A stretch of DNA of 47,056 nt from assembly GCA_005787345.1 (NCBI GenBank), contig SYBH01000141.1:1-47056 (forward strand), given 5' to 3'. A program made the position numbers and the translations under genes. The notes below the pieces were generated by a model. That model saw only the letters and a list, made by a program, of their open reading frames with translations. It was not told where the DNA came from and searched no databases. Within the stretch, counting starts at the first letter, position 1; each line of letters opens with the position of its first letter. This document shows, piece by piece, positions 1 to 7,161 of the stretch. The DNA comes from Actinomycetota bacterium (GTDB lineage Bacteria; Actinomycetota; Acidimicrobiia; Acidimicrobiales; Acidimicrobilacustridaceae).

Positions 1-367
1 GATCGTGGTTCTCCCAGAAACACCGCAGTACTGCGTCGAGGTCAGTCTGGGTTCGGTCCCAGACCACAAGCACAACCTCGGTATGGCCGGTCAGACCCGA
101 GCAGGTCTCTTCATAGGTTGGATTCGGTGTGTAGCCGCCGGCGTAGCCAACTGCGGTTGTGTAGACGCCGGGCAGTTGCCAGAACTTTCGTTCCGCGCCC
201 CAGAAGCACCCCATGCCCACAACGATGGAATCGCAGTTCTCTGGAAACGGCGGAGTCATTGGCGTTCCGAACACAAGGTGCGCAGGAGCCACTGGCATCG
301 TTGCATCGCGCCCAGGAAGCGCTGCAGAAGGGTCGACCATTTCAGGGGTGCGGGATCCGAAGAACAT
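1..367 (-). CDS. msrA: Peptide-methionine (S)-S-oxide reductase MsrA, 3' part cut off by window edge
   Basis: Repairs oxidised proteins by reducing methionine-S-sulfoxide. Translating the minus strand from the ATG at 367 gives 122 residues before the window ends. They contain the MsrA active-site motif GCFWG with the catalytic Cys near residue 54, followed by GYAGG and the substrate-pocket segment GLTGHTEVV. MsrA proteins are usually about 170-220 residues, so roughly the C-terminal half lies outside. The start is supported by a -10-like TAGCCT six bases upstream, which implies a leaderless mRNA. It is divergent from the enolase-family gene at 421, with only 53 bases between them. The family call is very secure; any recycling cysteines at the C-terminus cannot be seen. 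Confidence 0.93.
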   Translation of the reverse strand, partial: MFFGSRTPEMVDPSAALPGRDATMPVAPAHLVFGTPMTPPFPENCDSIVVGMGCFWGAERKFWQLPGVYTTAVGYAGGYTPNPTYEETCSGLTGHTEVVLVVWDRTQTDLDAVLRCFWENHD

Positions 368-373
368 GAGCAA

Positions 374-379
374 AGGCTA
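374..379 (-). promoter_or_regulatory. Putative -10 box of msrA (leaderless)
   Basis: TAGCCT on the minus strand ends six bases before the msrA ATG, the spacing expected if transcription starts at the start codon. No convincing -35 is visible. It lies back to back with a matching box for the divergent gene. Confidence 0.4.
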
Positions 380-408
380 CCGCCGAGGTTCCCGATCTGC
401 CCGGGTCG

Positions 409-414
409 TAGGCT
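409..414 (+). promoter_or_regulatory. Putative -10 box of the enolase-family gene (leaderless)
   Basis: TAGGCT ends six bases before the ATG at 421, and no Shine-Dalgarno sequence precedes that ATG. This mirrors the arrangement at msrA and suggests a leaderless transcript. Confidence 0.4.
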
Positions 415-420
415 CGCCCT

Positions 421-1554
421 ATGCGTGTTGAGGCCGTTGAACTGCGAGTTATCGCCCTGCCGATGGTCTCGCCGTTTACTGCGTCGCACGGAACGGTGAG
501 CACCCGTACCGCAGTCATCGTCCGCATACTCGGGGGCGAGGACGAAGGGTGGGGCGAATGTGCCGCACTCCCCGAGCCGACATACAGCGAGGAATACGTC
601 GATGGCGCATACCTCGCGCTGCAGGAACTTCTCGTTCCACGACTACTCGCCACCGAAGGCCCCATCACCGCAACTGATCTTTCATCGCTCTTCGTCGACA
701 TCATCGGCCATCCGATGGCCAAAGCTTCGATTGAACTCGCGCTTCTCGATGCGCACGGCCGTCGGGCTTCAACATCGCTTGCGCAGTTCTTCGCACCCCA
801 CCCTCCCGGCCCCTCGTCGGTTGTGCCTGCCGGCGTTGCCATCGGACTGCTGGAAACTCCTGAAGCTCTTGCCACTGACGTTTCGACCCGTGTGGCCGAG
901 GGCTACGGGCGAATCAAAGTCAAAATCGCTCCTGGTCGTGACATTGCTTTCGTTCGCGCCGCCCGCGAAGCAGCCGGCGCTTCAATTGCACTTAGCGTCG
1001 ACGCGAACGGCGCCTACTCCCTTGGCGATGCAAAGACTCTCAGCGATCTTGATGCATTCAATCTCGCGTACATCGAGCAACCTCTTGCCGCCGACAACTT
1101 GCTCGATCACACGGAACTCGCGCGGCGCATTTCGACGCCGGTATGTCTTGACGAATCGCTCACATCAGCAGTTGTGACTCGCGAAGCACTTGACATGGGT
1201 GCGTGTTCCGTCGTTTGCGTAAAAGCTCCGCGCTATGGAAGTTGGCTCGAAGCTGCTTCCATTCTCGATCATTGCGCAGGCCTCGGTATCGACGCGTGGG
1301 TCGGTGGGATGCTCGATTGCGGAATCGGTCGCGCGGCAAACATCGCGCTCGCCGCCCATCCCGGCGCAACCTTCGCTGGCGACATTGCGGCTACCTCTCG
1401 CTTTTTTACCGAGGACATCTGCGCACCGTTCAACGTTTCAGTCCCCAGCGGTAACGGAACAATCACGGTTCCCGTTGGACCAGGGCTCGGCGTCACTATC
1501 GACTCTGGAGCTCTCTCGAAACTGACGATTCGCACCGACATCATGCGACGCTGA
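421..1554 (+). CDS. menC: o-Succinylbenzoate synthase / N-acylamino acid racemase family enzyme (enolase superfamily)
   Basis: 377 residues. Members dehydrate SHCHC to o-succinylbenzoate in menaquinone synthesis, and some also racemise N-acylamino acids. The muconate-lactonising subgroup residues are all present: KVK at 166-168, metal ligands D194, E219 and D244, and the second Lys K268. The spacings (25, 25 and 24 residues) match what I know of the MenC2/NSAR subgroup. The N-terminal capping domain covers about residues 1-125. No other men genes are nearby; an SDR follows after a short gap and a D-aminoacylase-type gene lies beyond it, so an acylamino-acid role is possible. The family is secure, but OSBS versus racemase activity cannot be separated by reading. 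Confidence 0.85.
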   Translation: MRVEAVELRVIALPMVSPFTASHGTVSTRTAVIVRILGGEDEGWGECAALPEPTYSEEYVDGAYLALQELLVPRLLATEGPITATDLSSLFVDIIGHPMAKASIELALLDAHGRRASTSLAQFFAPHPPGPSSVVPAGVAIGLLETPEALATDVSTRVAEGYGRIKVKIAPGRDIAFVRAAREAAGASIALSVDANGAYSLGDAKTLSDLDAFNLAYIEQPLAADNLLDHTELARRISTPVCLDESLTSAVVTREALDMGACSVVCVKAPRYGSWLEAASILDHCAGLGIDAWVGGMLDCGIGRAANIALAAHPGATFAGDIAATSRFFTEDICAPFNVSVPSGNGTITVPVGPGLGVTIDSGALSKLTIRTDIMRR

Positions 1555-1568
1555 GCCTCACCGGGCTC

Positions 1569-1574
1569 TAGTGT
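1569..1574 (+). promoter_or_regulatory. Possible -10 box for the SDR at 1583
   Basis: TAGTGT ends eight bases before the ATG at 1583, in the short gap after the enolase-family gene. The gene may also be read through from upstream, so this is only a candidate. Confidence 0.25.
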
Positions 1575-1582
1575 CTGCGGCC

Positions 1583-2371
1583 ATGAGTCTCCTTGATCGT
1601 TTCCGCGTTGATGGCAAAGTCGCCATCGTCACTGGTGCCGGACGTGGCATTGGTGCTGCATCTGCCCTTGCTCTTGCTGAAGCTGGCGCCGATGTCGCCA
1701 TCACTTCTCGCAGCGTCGACCAACTCGAAGAGATCGCAACCGCTATTCGCGGTTTCGGTCGTCGTGCGTTCGTCCTTCCCGGCGATGTCAATAAACTCGA
1801 GTTCCTCGACGAGTTCGCTAACGCCGCAATCGAAGAGCTCGGCAAGATCGACATCGTTGTGAACAACGCTGGCGGATCGCCTCCTGCAGCCATCACCGAC
1901 GTCACTGCCAAGTCGTTTGAAGCCGCGTTCCACTTCAATGTGACCACTGCCCTTGCCCTTACGCAGGCCTGCATTCCGCAGTTGGTTGAGAACCACGGCT
2001 GCGTCGTGAACATCTCCTCGATGGCCGGACGCACCGCCGCTCGAGGCCTCACCCAATATGGCGTAGCCAAGGCCGGGCTCAGCCACCTCACCCGCTACCT
2101 CGCCACCGACCTCAACCCAAAGGTCCGCGTGAACGGCATTGCGGTTGGTTCAACAGCAACTTCGGCACTCGAAACTGTTCTCGTGATGCCGGAAATCCGC
2201 GACGCCATGATCGCCAACACACCGCTTCGCTTCATCGGCGAACCAGAGGACATCGCTCTCGGCGTCCTGTACTTGTCGTCGCCCGCGGCGCGTTACGTCA
2301 CCGGCAAGATCATCGAGATCGATGGCGGTACCGAGTCGAGCACGCTCGACATTCCGATTCCCGATTTCTGA
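1583..2371 (+). CDS. Short-chain dehydrogenase/reductase (classical SDR)
   Basis: 262 residues from the ATG at 1583; an in-frame GTG at 1571 is the alternative. It is an NAD(P)-dependent oxidoreductase of unknown substrate. Visible are the cofactor glycine motif TGAGRGIG near residue 18, NNAG near 95, the catalytic Ser in NISS, YGVAK carrying the Tyr and Lys, and the C-terminal IDGG segment typical of FabG-like SDRs. Length is normal for the family. It follows the enolase-family gene on the same strand after 28 bases and may share its transcript. It converges on the amidohydrolase gene ending at 2387. Confidence 0.9.
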   Translation: MSLLDRFRVDGKVAIVTGAGRGIGAASALALAEAGADVAITSRSVDQLEEIATAIRGFGRRAFVLPGDVNKLEFLDEFANAAIEELGKIDIVVNNAGGSPPAAITDVTAKSFEAAFHFNVTTALALTQACIPQLVENHGCVVNISSMAGRTAARGLTQYGVAKAGLSHLTRYLATDLNPKVRVNGIAVGSTATSALETVLVMPEIRDAMIANTPLRFIGEPEDIALGVLYLSSPAARYVTGKIIEIDGGTESSTLDIPIPDF

Positions 2372-2386
2372 TTCGAGTTTCGAGGC

Positions 2387-4105
2387 TCAGATTGCGACGG
2401 TTTCGGTGTCGCGACCAGAACGCAGCGTGGTTCCTGGCGTATCGCCGGTGACCTTGCCGTCGCGAACAATCTCGACACCATTCACGATGGTGGCCTCTAT
2501 ACCCGTTGCTTCTGAGTAGAGACGCCAGCCGTTGGCCGGAAGATCTTGACGGGGCACGACTTCGCCAGGGCCAACTTTGTCCGGATCAAGAATGACGAGA
2601 TCAGCGAACCAGCCTTCGGCGACGCGTCCGCGATCGCGCACACCATAAAAGCGTGCCGGCGCATCGGTAAACAACTGCACCGCGCGTTCAAGCGAAATGA
2701 GCTGACGGTTGCGAACTGCTTCAGCCAAGAAACCGGTGTGGCACGCGAACGTCTTCATCATGTCGAGATGAGCACCCGCATCGGAACCACCAGCAATAAC
2801 CCGAGGGTCGTTTTCGAGAAGTCGCACACGCTCAACCCAGGACTCGTCGTCGGTACCGATGAAGCGTGGCTCGAGTCCGGTAAGCAGATCGTCGGCAACA
2901 ACGATGTCGAGGAGCGCGTCGATCGGTGCAATTCCCTTTTCGTTTGCAATGTCGACAACGAGTCGGCCGACGTACGGGCGCAGTTCATCTTTCGAAACAT
3001 CGATGATGCGATAGTCGGCAAGCGCGGCAAGCGAGTGCTGAGGTGGCATCTGTGAAAGTGCGGCAGCAATCGTTTCGCGTACTGCAGGATCAGTAAGTGC
3101 CGCTTTGCGTTCGGGCAGCGGCAAGTGAATGACGTCTTTAATCCCGGGAAGGATGTCGAGAACAAACCCGGTGGCGAAGCAGAGACGCATGCGCATTGGC
3201 TCGGGAAGACACAATCCAACGACATGACCGCCCTTGGCTGCAGCAACATCTGAAGCCGAAAGTTTGTTTGCGCGACCTTCCGCGGTAGCGGGATCAGAAG
3301 AAACAACCATCACGTTCCAGTTGAGCGAACGCTGGGCAGCGACGCTCATGTCGGCCATGAGATTCATTTCATCGTCATTGAAGAACGCCGAGGCCGATGA
3401 GATGAATTCAAGAGAGGTTCCTGCGTGCTGGCCAGCCGCAGTCGAAAGCGCAATGAATTCATCGCGCGTCGCCCAGCGCGATGGCACCGGGTTGCCTTGA
3501 TGGTCATTGTGTGTGTTCGACGCGGTGCTGGAGAAACCCATGCCACCTTCTTCAATGCTGCGATGAAGAAGTGCGACCATCGCGGCGATCTGCTCAGGAG
3601 TTGCCTCGTGTCCGACAGCATCCTCGCCCATAACAACTCGACGAAGCGCGCTGTGCCCGACCATGAATCCCGCGTTAACCGCAAGGTTTCCTTCAAGACG
3701 ATTCAACCATGAACCGAATCCATCCCACATGAGATCGAGCCCTGCTTCAAGAGACTCAACCGGCATACCTTCCACGCGAGCAAGCATGGGAATGAGGTAC
3801 TCCGCTGCTTCAGGAGTTACCGGTGCAATAGAGAAACCACAGTTGCCGCCGAATACTGACGTGACACCGTGCAACGACGAAGGAGTCGCCGCTGGGTCCC
3901 ACATGACCTGCGGGTCGTAGTGGGTATGGAGATCAATAAAGCCGGGGGTAACGACGCGCCCTTCGGCGTCGATCGTCTTGGCAGCCTGTTCATTGATGTC
4001 ACCGATGGCAACGATGCGGCCGTCGCGAACACCAACGTCGGCGCGGAATCGTTCACGGCCAGTTCCGTCTATAACGGATCCGCCTTTGATCAGAAGATCG
4101 AGCAT
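2387..4105 (-). CDS. N-acyl-D-amino-acid deacylase-type amidohydrolase
   Basis: 572 residues from the ATG at 4105, which has a run of Gs just upstream as ribosome-binding site; an in-frame ATG at 4159 would add 18 residues. D-aminoacylases hydrolyse N-acyl-D-amino acids. The TIM-barrel metal site is visible as LHTH (H60 and H62), Cys89 occurs 27 residues later as in characterised D-aminoacylases, and GGSDAGAHLD near residues 439-448 carries the catalytic Asp. The C-terminal beta-sandwich segment (GWFADLVILD) is present. It lies downstream of the SGNH-like gene on the same strand. Actinobacterial homologues are numerous and mostly uncharacterised, so the substrate is open. Confidence 0.87.
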   Translation of the reverse strand: MLDLLIKGGSVIDGTGRERFRADVGVRDGRIVAIGDINEQAAKTIDAEGRVVTPGFIDLHTHYDPQVMWDPAATPSSLHGVTSVFGGNCGFSIAPVTPEAAEYLIPMLARVEGMPVESLEAGLDLMWDGFGSWLNRLEGNLAVNAGFMVGHSALRRVVMGEDAVGHEATPEQIAAMVALLHRSIEEGGMGFSSTASNTHNDHQGNPVPSRWATRDEFIALSTAAGQHAGTSLEFISSASAFFNDDEMNLMADMSVAAQRSLNWNVMVVSSDPATAEGRANKLSASDVAAAKGGHVVGLCLPEPMRMRLCFATGFVLDILPGIKDVIHLPLPERKAALTDPAVRETIAAALSQMPPQHSLAALADYRIIDVSKDELRPYVGRLVVDIANEKGIAPIDALLDIVVADDLLTGLEPRFIGTDDESWVERVRLLENDPRVIAGGSDAGAHLDMMKTFACHTGFLAEAVRNRQLISLERAVQLFTDAPARFYGVRDRGRVAEGWFADLVILDPDKVGPGEVVPRQDLPANGWRLYSEATGIEATIVNGVEIVRDGKVTGDTPGTTLRSGRDTETVAI

Positions 4106-4218
4106 TTGAGTCCCCCCCATTTGGCCGCATGGGCCTTCGAACTTCCCCCATCCTGTCACCCATCAGCTGTAAGAGGAAACGCCGGCCCCACCGTCAGTAG
4201 GCGCTGACAAGCGAATCC

Positions 4219-5325
4219 CTAGACCCAGGCCTGGCGCTGGATAACTGCGATCGCCGCAGTGGCCATCAACTGCTGGAGCGAGGCACTTGGAACGGTTCCC
4301 AAACTCACCGGAGTGAAAGCCCGTTCGCTGGGGGTGGGTGAAGCCCCAGCTCCGCACCTCGACACAGGCGTGAACCACGTGCGGCCGAGAAGCCACGGGC
4401 CAGGAATGACCGGTAATGGGCAACGATCGGTCTGAAAGGACACTTCGACAACATCGATTCTCTTCGCCCATGCTGCTCCAGACTCGACCACCCCCTGTAC
4501 GGCTTGGCGAATCTGGATGTTGATCGCCTCGGCAAGAACGGTCTGTTGCCAAGGAACAAGAACACTGAACTGTGGCTCGGCAGGGAGATAGGTGGCGAAG
4601 AGAAGTTTTGCGTTTTGTGTGCTGGCCAAGACATCAAATGCGATCGCCATCACACGTTGTTTCACTAACTGCCGATCAAGAAGTGCGTTCACACATGAGA
4701 GAAACTGCGCTTTATCAATTCCGTCAACAGACCATTTCGCGCAGGTTCGAACTGCCCCCGCCGGCTGCTGCAGGATCGCTTCCCCGCCGATCGTCGCGAG
4801 GACAATGTCAGGATCATCGCGTTCGATGCGTTCAAGGAGATCGTGTTGCGCTCCTTCACTGGGAGCATCGTCATCCGGCGGAAGGTTCAACCAACTCGCA
4901 AGACTTGAGCCAGTGACTGCGTAGTTCGCGAAATCCACCGCACCCAGCTGACTCGCAACCTGTGCGGCCCACGACATCTTGTTCGCCATCCCAAAATCGG
5001 CGCTGAATGAGACCTCATCGACGGGCGAACCCGGCCCGTTCGCTCCGTTCGAGGAACAGCGAGTTCCTGCGGTCGTTGCAGTGCCGTCTCCGATCCACTT
5101 CGGACGACATTGCGTTGCGTCAGCGATTGGAAGCGCTGCACCAGAACGATCGACACCAAATCCGGCAGTAACGGCGTCACCAAACGCTCGAATCCGAAGT
5201 GAAGCAGGCACCACTCGCGGAGTGGTCGTCGCCGATTGCGCCTGCGCCAGGTTCGATGCACAAATGAGCGTTACGAAGCCGAGACCTACTGCAAGGGCAA
5301 ACCGAAACATCGACCGCTGGCGCAC
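4219..5325 (-). CDS. Secreted SGNH/GDSL-fold protein lacking its catalytic residues
   Basis: 368 residues from a GTG at 5325; ATGs at 5310 and 5403 are alternatives. The chosen start gives a basic n-region (RQR) followed by a hydrophobic stretch and ANLAQA-like cleavage region, so export is likely. The fold signature is clear: AFGDAVTAGFG (about 47-57) matches block I, RCSSNG and SADFGMANKMSWAAQ match actinobacterial SGNH hydrolases, and NYAVTGSSLASWL matches block II. The nucleophile position, normally Ser in GDS, is Ala51. Block III reads IGGEA instead of GGND, and no DxxH is visible near the C-terminus. I infer a non-catalytic, perhaps glycan- or ester-binding, protein. A -10-like TAGGGT precedes the GTG by eight bases. 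Confidence 0.75.
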   Translation of the reverse strand: MRQRSMFRFALAVGLGFVTLICASNLAQAQSATTTPRVVPASLRIRAFGDAVTAGFGVDRSGAALPIADATQCRPKWIGDGTATTAGTRCSSNGANGPGSPVDEVSFSADFGMANKMSWAAQVASQLGAVDFANYAVTGSSLASWLNLPPDDDAPSEGAQHDLLERIERDDPDIVLATIGGEAILQQPAGAVRTCAKWSVDGIDKAQFLSCVNALLDRQLVKQRVMAIAFDVLASTQNAKLLFATYLPAEPQFSVLVPWQQTVLAEAINIQIRQAVQGVVESGAAWAKRIDVVEVSFQTDRCPLPVIPGPWLLGRTWFTPVSRCGAGASPTPSERAFTPVSLGTVPSASLQQLMATAAIAVIQRQAWV

Positions 5326-5333
5326 GAGTTCTG

Positions 5334-5339
5334 ACCCTA
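5334..5339 (-). promoter_or_regulatory. Putative -10 box of the SGNH-like gene (leaderless GTG)
   Basis: TAGGGT on the minus strand ends eight bases before the GTG at 5325. This helps choose that start over the later ATG. Confidence 0.35.
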
Positions 5340-5375
5340 CCGGTGACGACCGAAAAGAGGACAGCGCAGGCCCCA

Positions 5376-5381
5376 TAGACT
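5376..5381 (+). promoter_or_regulatory. Putative -10 box of the first double-hotdog gene (leaderless GTG)
   Basis: TAGACT ends eight bases before the GTG at 5390 and supports that start over the ATG at 5450. It lies in the roughly 65-base region shared with the divergent SGNH-like gene. Confidence 0.4.
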
Positions 5382-5389
5382 CGCTCCTC

Positions 5390-6229
5390 GTGCCTGCCGA
5401 CAATGCCTCTAACGACTTTCGTCCGGCCTATCCCCCACCTCGACATGCGATGAGCCTTTTGGCACTTGAGTCCGAACAAGATAAAACGGGCGATGTACGC
5501 GGCTGGATGCCTGTCACCCCATTCACGTCAACTCCCGACGGGATGGCCCGGCTCGCCACAGTGGCCATGCTCGTTGACGCTCTCGGCGGAATGCGCTCCA
5601 TCACCGCTTCCGACCCTGACTGGGCCTTCACCGCCGACATGTCGATCCACCTGCTTCCTGCAGGCCCCACCGAACTACTTCAGGCCGACCTCCATGTTCG
5701 TCGTCGCGGACGGCGCACCCTCGTGATTGAGGCTGAATTACTCGCCGATGATGAGCGGCCCGCGGGATCAGCTCTTCTCACGTTCGCCGTTGTTCCCCGC
5801 CCCGAACACCTCGTGAACATCACGATCGACATGACACCCGGGCGTCGAAAGATGAATGCGAATTCGACCCACGAGAAACTTGAGATGAGCTATCTCGATG
5901 AACTCGAACTTCGCGTGAGCCAACCGGGAATCGCGTCGATCGAACTCCGACCAGCCGTGTGCAACACCGTCGGTGCGCTCCATGGTGCAATTCACGCGTC
6001 ACTCGTCGACGAAGCATCTGCATCGCTTGCTCGTTCATTCTTCGACGGCGGGGCGGTCACCACCGATATGCACTTGGCCTACCTCGATCTCGGTCGTGTG
6101 GGACCACTCGTCGCGACGGCAACCGCAATTGGTGGCCCATCAGGCGGACGGCTCACAGCCTCGGTCGATGTCCACGACGGCAACGGCGCACTTGTTTCCA
6201 CCGCCACAACCGAAGTGGTCGCGTTATGA
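5390..6229 (+). CDS. Double-hotdog acyl-CoA thioesterase-like protein 1
   Basis: 279 residues from the GTG at 5390; an ATG at 5450 would remove PAYPPPRHA, which looks conserved. Double-hotdog proteins of this size typically hydrolyse or bind acyl-CoA in the cytosol. The first hotdog is seen around GWMPVTPF and its helix DGMARLATVAMLVDALGG; the second has its helix in GALHGAIHASLVDEASA (about residues 195-210), with Asp and Glu in the usual active-site helix. It overlaps the next gene by ATGA. The two neighbours share architecture and are probably paralogues by old duplication. The substrate is unknown; the acyl-CoA ligase downstream suggests the same acyl-CoA pool. Confidence 0.72.
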   Translation: MPADNASNDFRPAYPPPRHAMSLLALESEQDKTGDVRGWMPVTPFTSTPDGMARLATVAMLVDALGGMRSITASDPDWAFTADMSIHLLPAGPTELLQADLHVRRRGRRTLVIEAELLADDERPAGSALLTFAVVPRPEHLVNITIDMTPGRRKMNANSTHEKLEMSYLDELELRVSQPGIASIELRPAVCNTVGALHGAIHASLVDEASASLARSFFDGGAVTTDMHLAYLDLGRVGPLVATATAIGGPSGGRLTASVDVHDGNGALVSTATTEVVAL

Positions 6230-7083
6230 GCGGATTCGGCAGTCCCGCAGACATCGGCGTTGCGCAGTACCTCCTCATGATGATCGAAGAGATCGGCGAC
6301 GGAACAGCCGCACTGCCACATACCGTCGGCCACTTTCCGGGAACACCCAACACGCTTGATGCGGATGGACGACTCGGCACTGACCTACTTACATGCATCA
6401 TCGATTCCATCGGCGGGATGACCTCTGGCCTTGCCAGCCTCCCGGACTGGATCGTCACCACCAACCTCATGATTCGTCGCGCGCCCGATGCATTGACCGG
6501 TGCGCACGGGACCGGAGAACTCACTCTGAATACACATGTCCTGCGTCGAGGTCGATCAGCGGTCGTCACCCGCGTTGAGGTCACTGACCTCAACGGCTCG
6601 GCGGTCGCCACGTCGTGGATGTCCTGCGCGATCCTCACCCCGGCCAATGGACCACCTGCGTTCAACCGCCCGGTCAAACCCATCGAGCGCGACGTTCCCG
6701 ACGATCCGATCTTTGCGGCACCCACCCACGAGTTCTTCAACCTGTCGGCAAGCGATACCCCCGGCGTGGTGCACCTTTCGATTGAGCAACGACTTCGAAA
6801 CCCATGGGGAATCCTCCATGGCGGTTCGAGCGCAGTCGCGCTTGATGCTGCAGCCCGAAGCCTTGTGGTTGGGCGATCGACGGTTGAACCGACGCCCGAA
6901 GCCATCGTCACCGACCTTGCCGTTCACTATCTGAGCCCCGGCCGAGTTGGGCCCATTGTCGCTACTGCGACGTCTGCCGGCAGGAGTGGCCCGGACCATT
7001 TGGTCCGTGTTGAAGTTCGGGACCAAGGGGCCGAAGACCGCCTCATGGCCCTCGCGATGACCACAGTTCATCAGCTCGATTGA
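6226..7083 (+). CDS. Double-hotdog acyl-CoA thioesterase-like protein 2
   Basis: 285 residues. The ATG at 6226 overlaps the TGA of the preceding gene (ATGA), so translation is probably coupled. Layout matches its neighbour: an N-terminal hotdog with HFPGTPNTLDADGRLGTD and a helix including DSIGGMTSGLA, and a C-terminal PaaI-like hotdog with NPWGILHGGSSAVALDAAA (about residues 190-208), including the HGG and Asp expected in this fold. The pair could form a heteromer; this is inference from coupling and matching length. No signal peptide or membrane segment is present. The acyl-CoA ligase follows after 78 bases and has its own possible promoter. Confidence 0.75.
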   Translation: MSGFGSPADIGVAQYLLMMIEEIGDGTAALPHTVGHFPGTPNTLDADGRLGTDLLTCIIDSIGGMTSGLASLPDWIVTTNLMIRRAPDALTGAHGTGELTLNTHVLRRGRSAVVTRVEVTDLNGSAVATSWMSCAILTPANGPPAFNRPVKPIERDVPDDPIFAAPTHEFFNLSASDTPGVVHLSIEQRLRNPWGILHGGSSAVALDAAARSLVVGRSTVEPTPEAIVTDLAVHYLSPGRVGPIVATATSAGRSGPDHLVRVEVRDQGAEDRLMALAMTTVHQLD

Positions 7084-7124
7084 CCAGCATTACCGACCGG
7101 TAGCAAAGCAGGCCGTCTGTCCCG

Positions 7125-7130
7125 TAGCGT
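7125..7130 (+). promoter_or_regulatory. Possible -10 box upstream of the acyl-CoA ligase
   Basis: TAGCGT lies about 31 bases before the GTG at 7162, leaving room for a leader that carries the strong GGAGGG ribosome-binding site. An identical hexamer precedes the acyl-CoA dehydrogenase gene at 27818. Confidence 0.3.
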
Positions 7131-7161
7131 CTCCTCCGTCAGACATCGGGAGGGAACCATC

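Noticed and set aside
342-875. Open minus-strand frame opposite the enolase-family gene
   Set aside because: No recognisable motifs, low-complexity Ser/Arg/Pro composition, and it lies over a gene with full catalytic motifs. It also crosses the msrA start.
4192-4209. Hairpin GTCAG/CTGAC after the SGNH-like gene as terminator
   Set aside because: Only five base pairs and no T-run.
6153-6911. Long minus-strand frame opposite the second double-hotdog gene
   Set aside because: Arg/Ser/Pro-rich shadow of a GC-rich gene; no start signals or family features.
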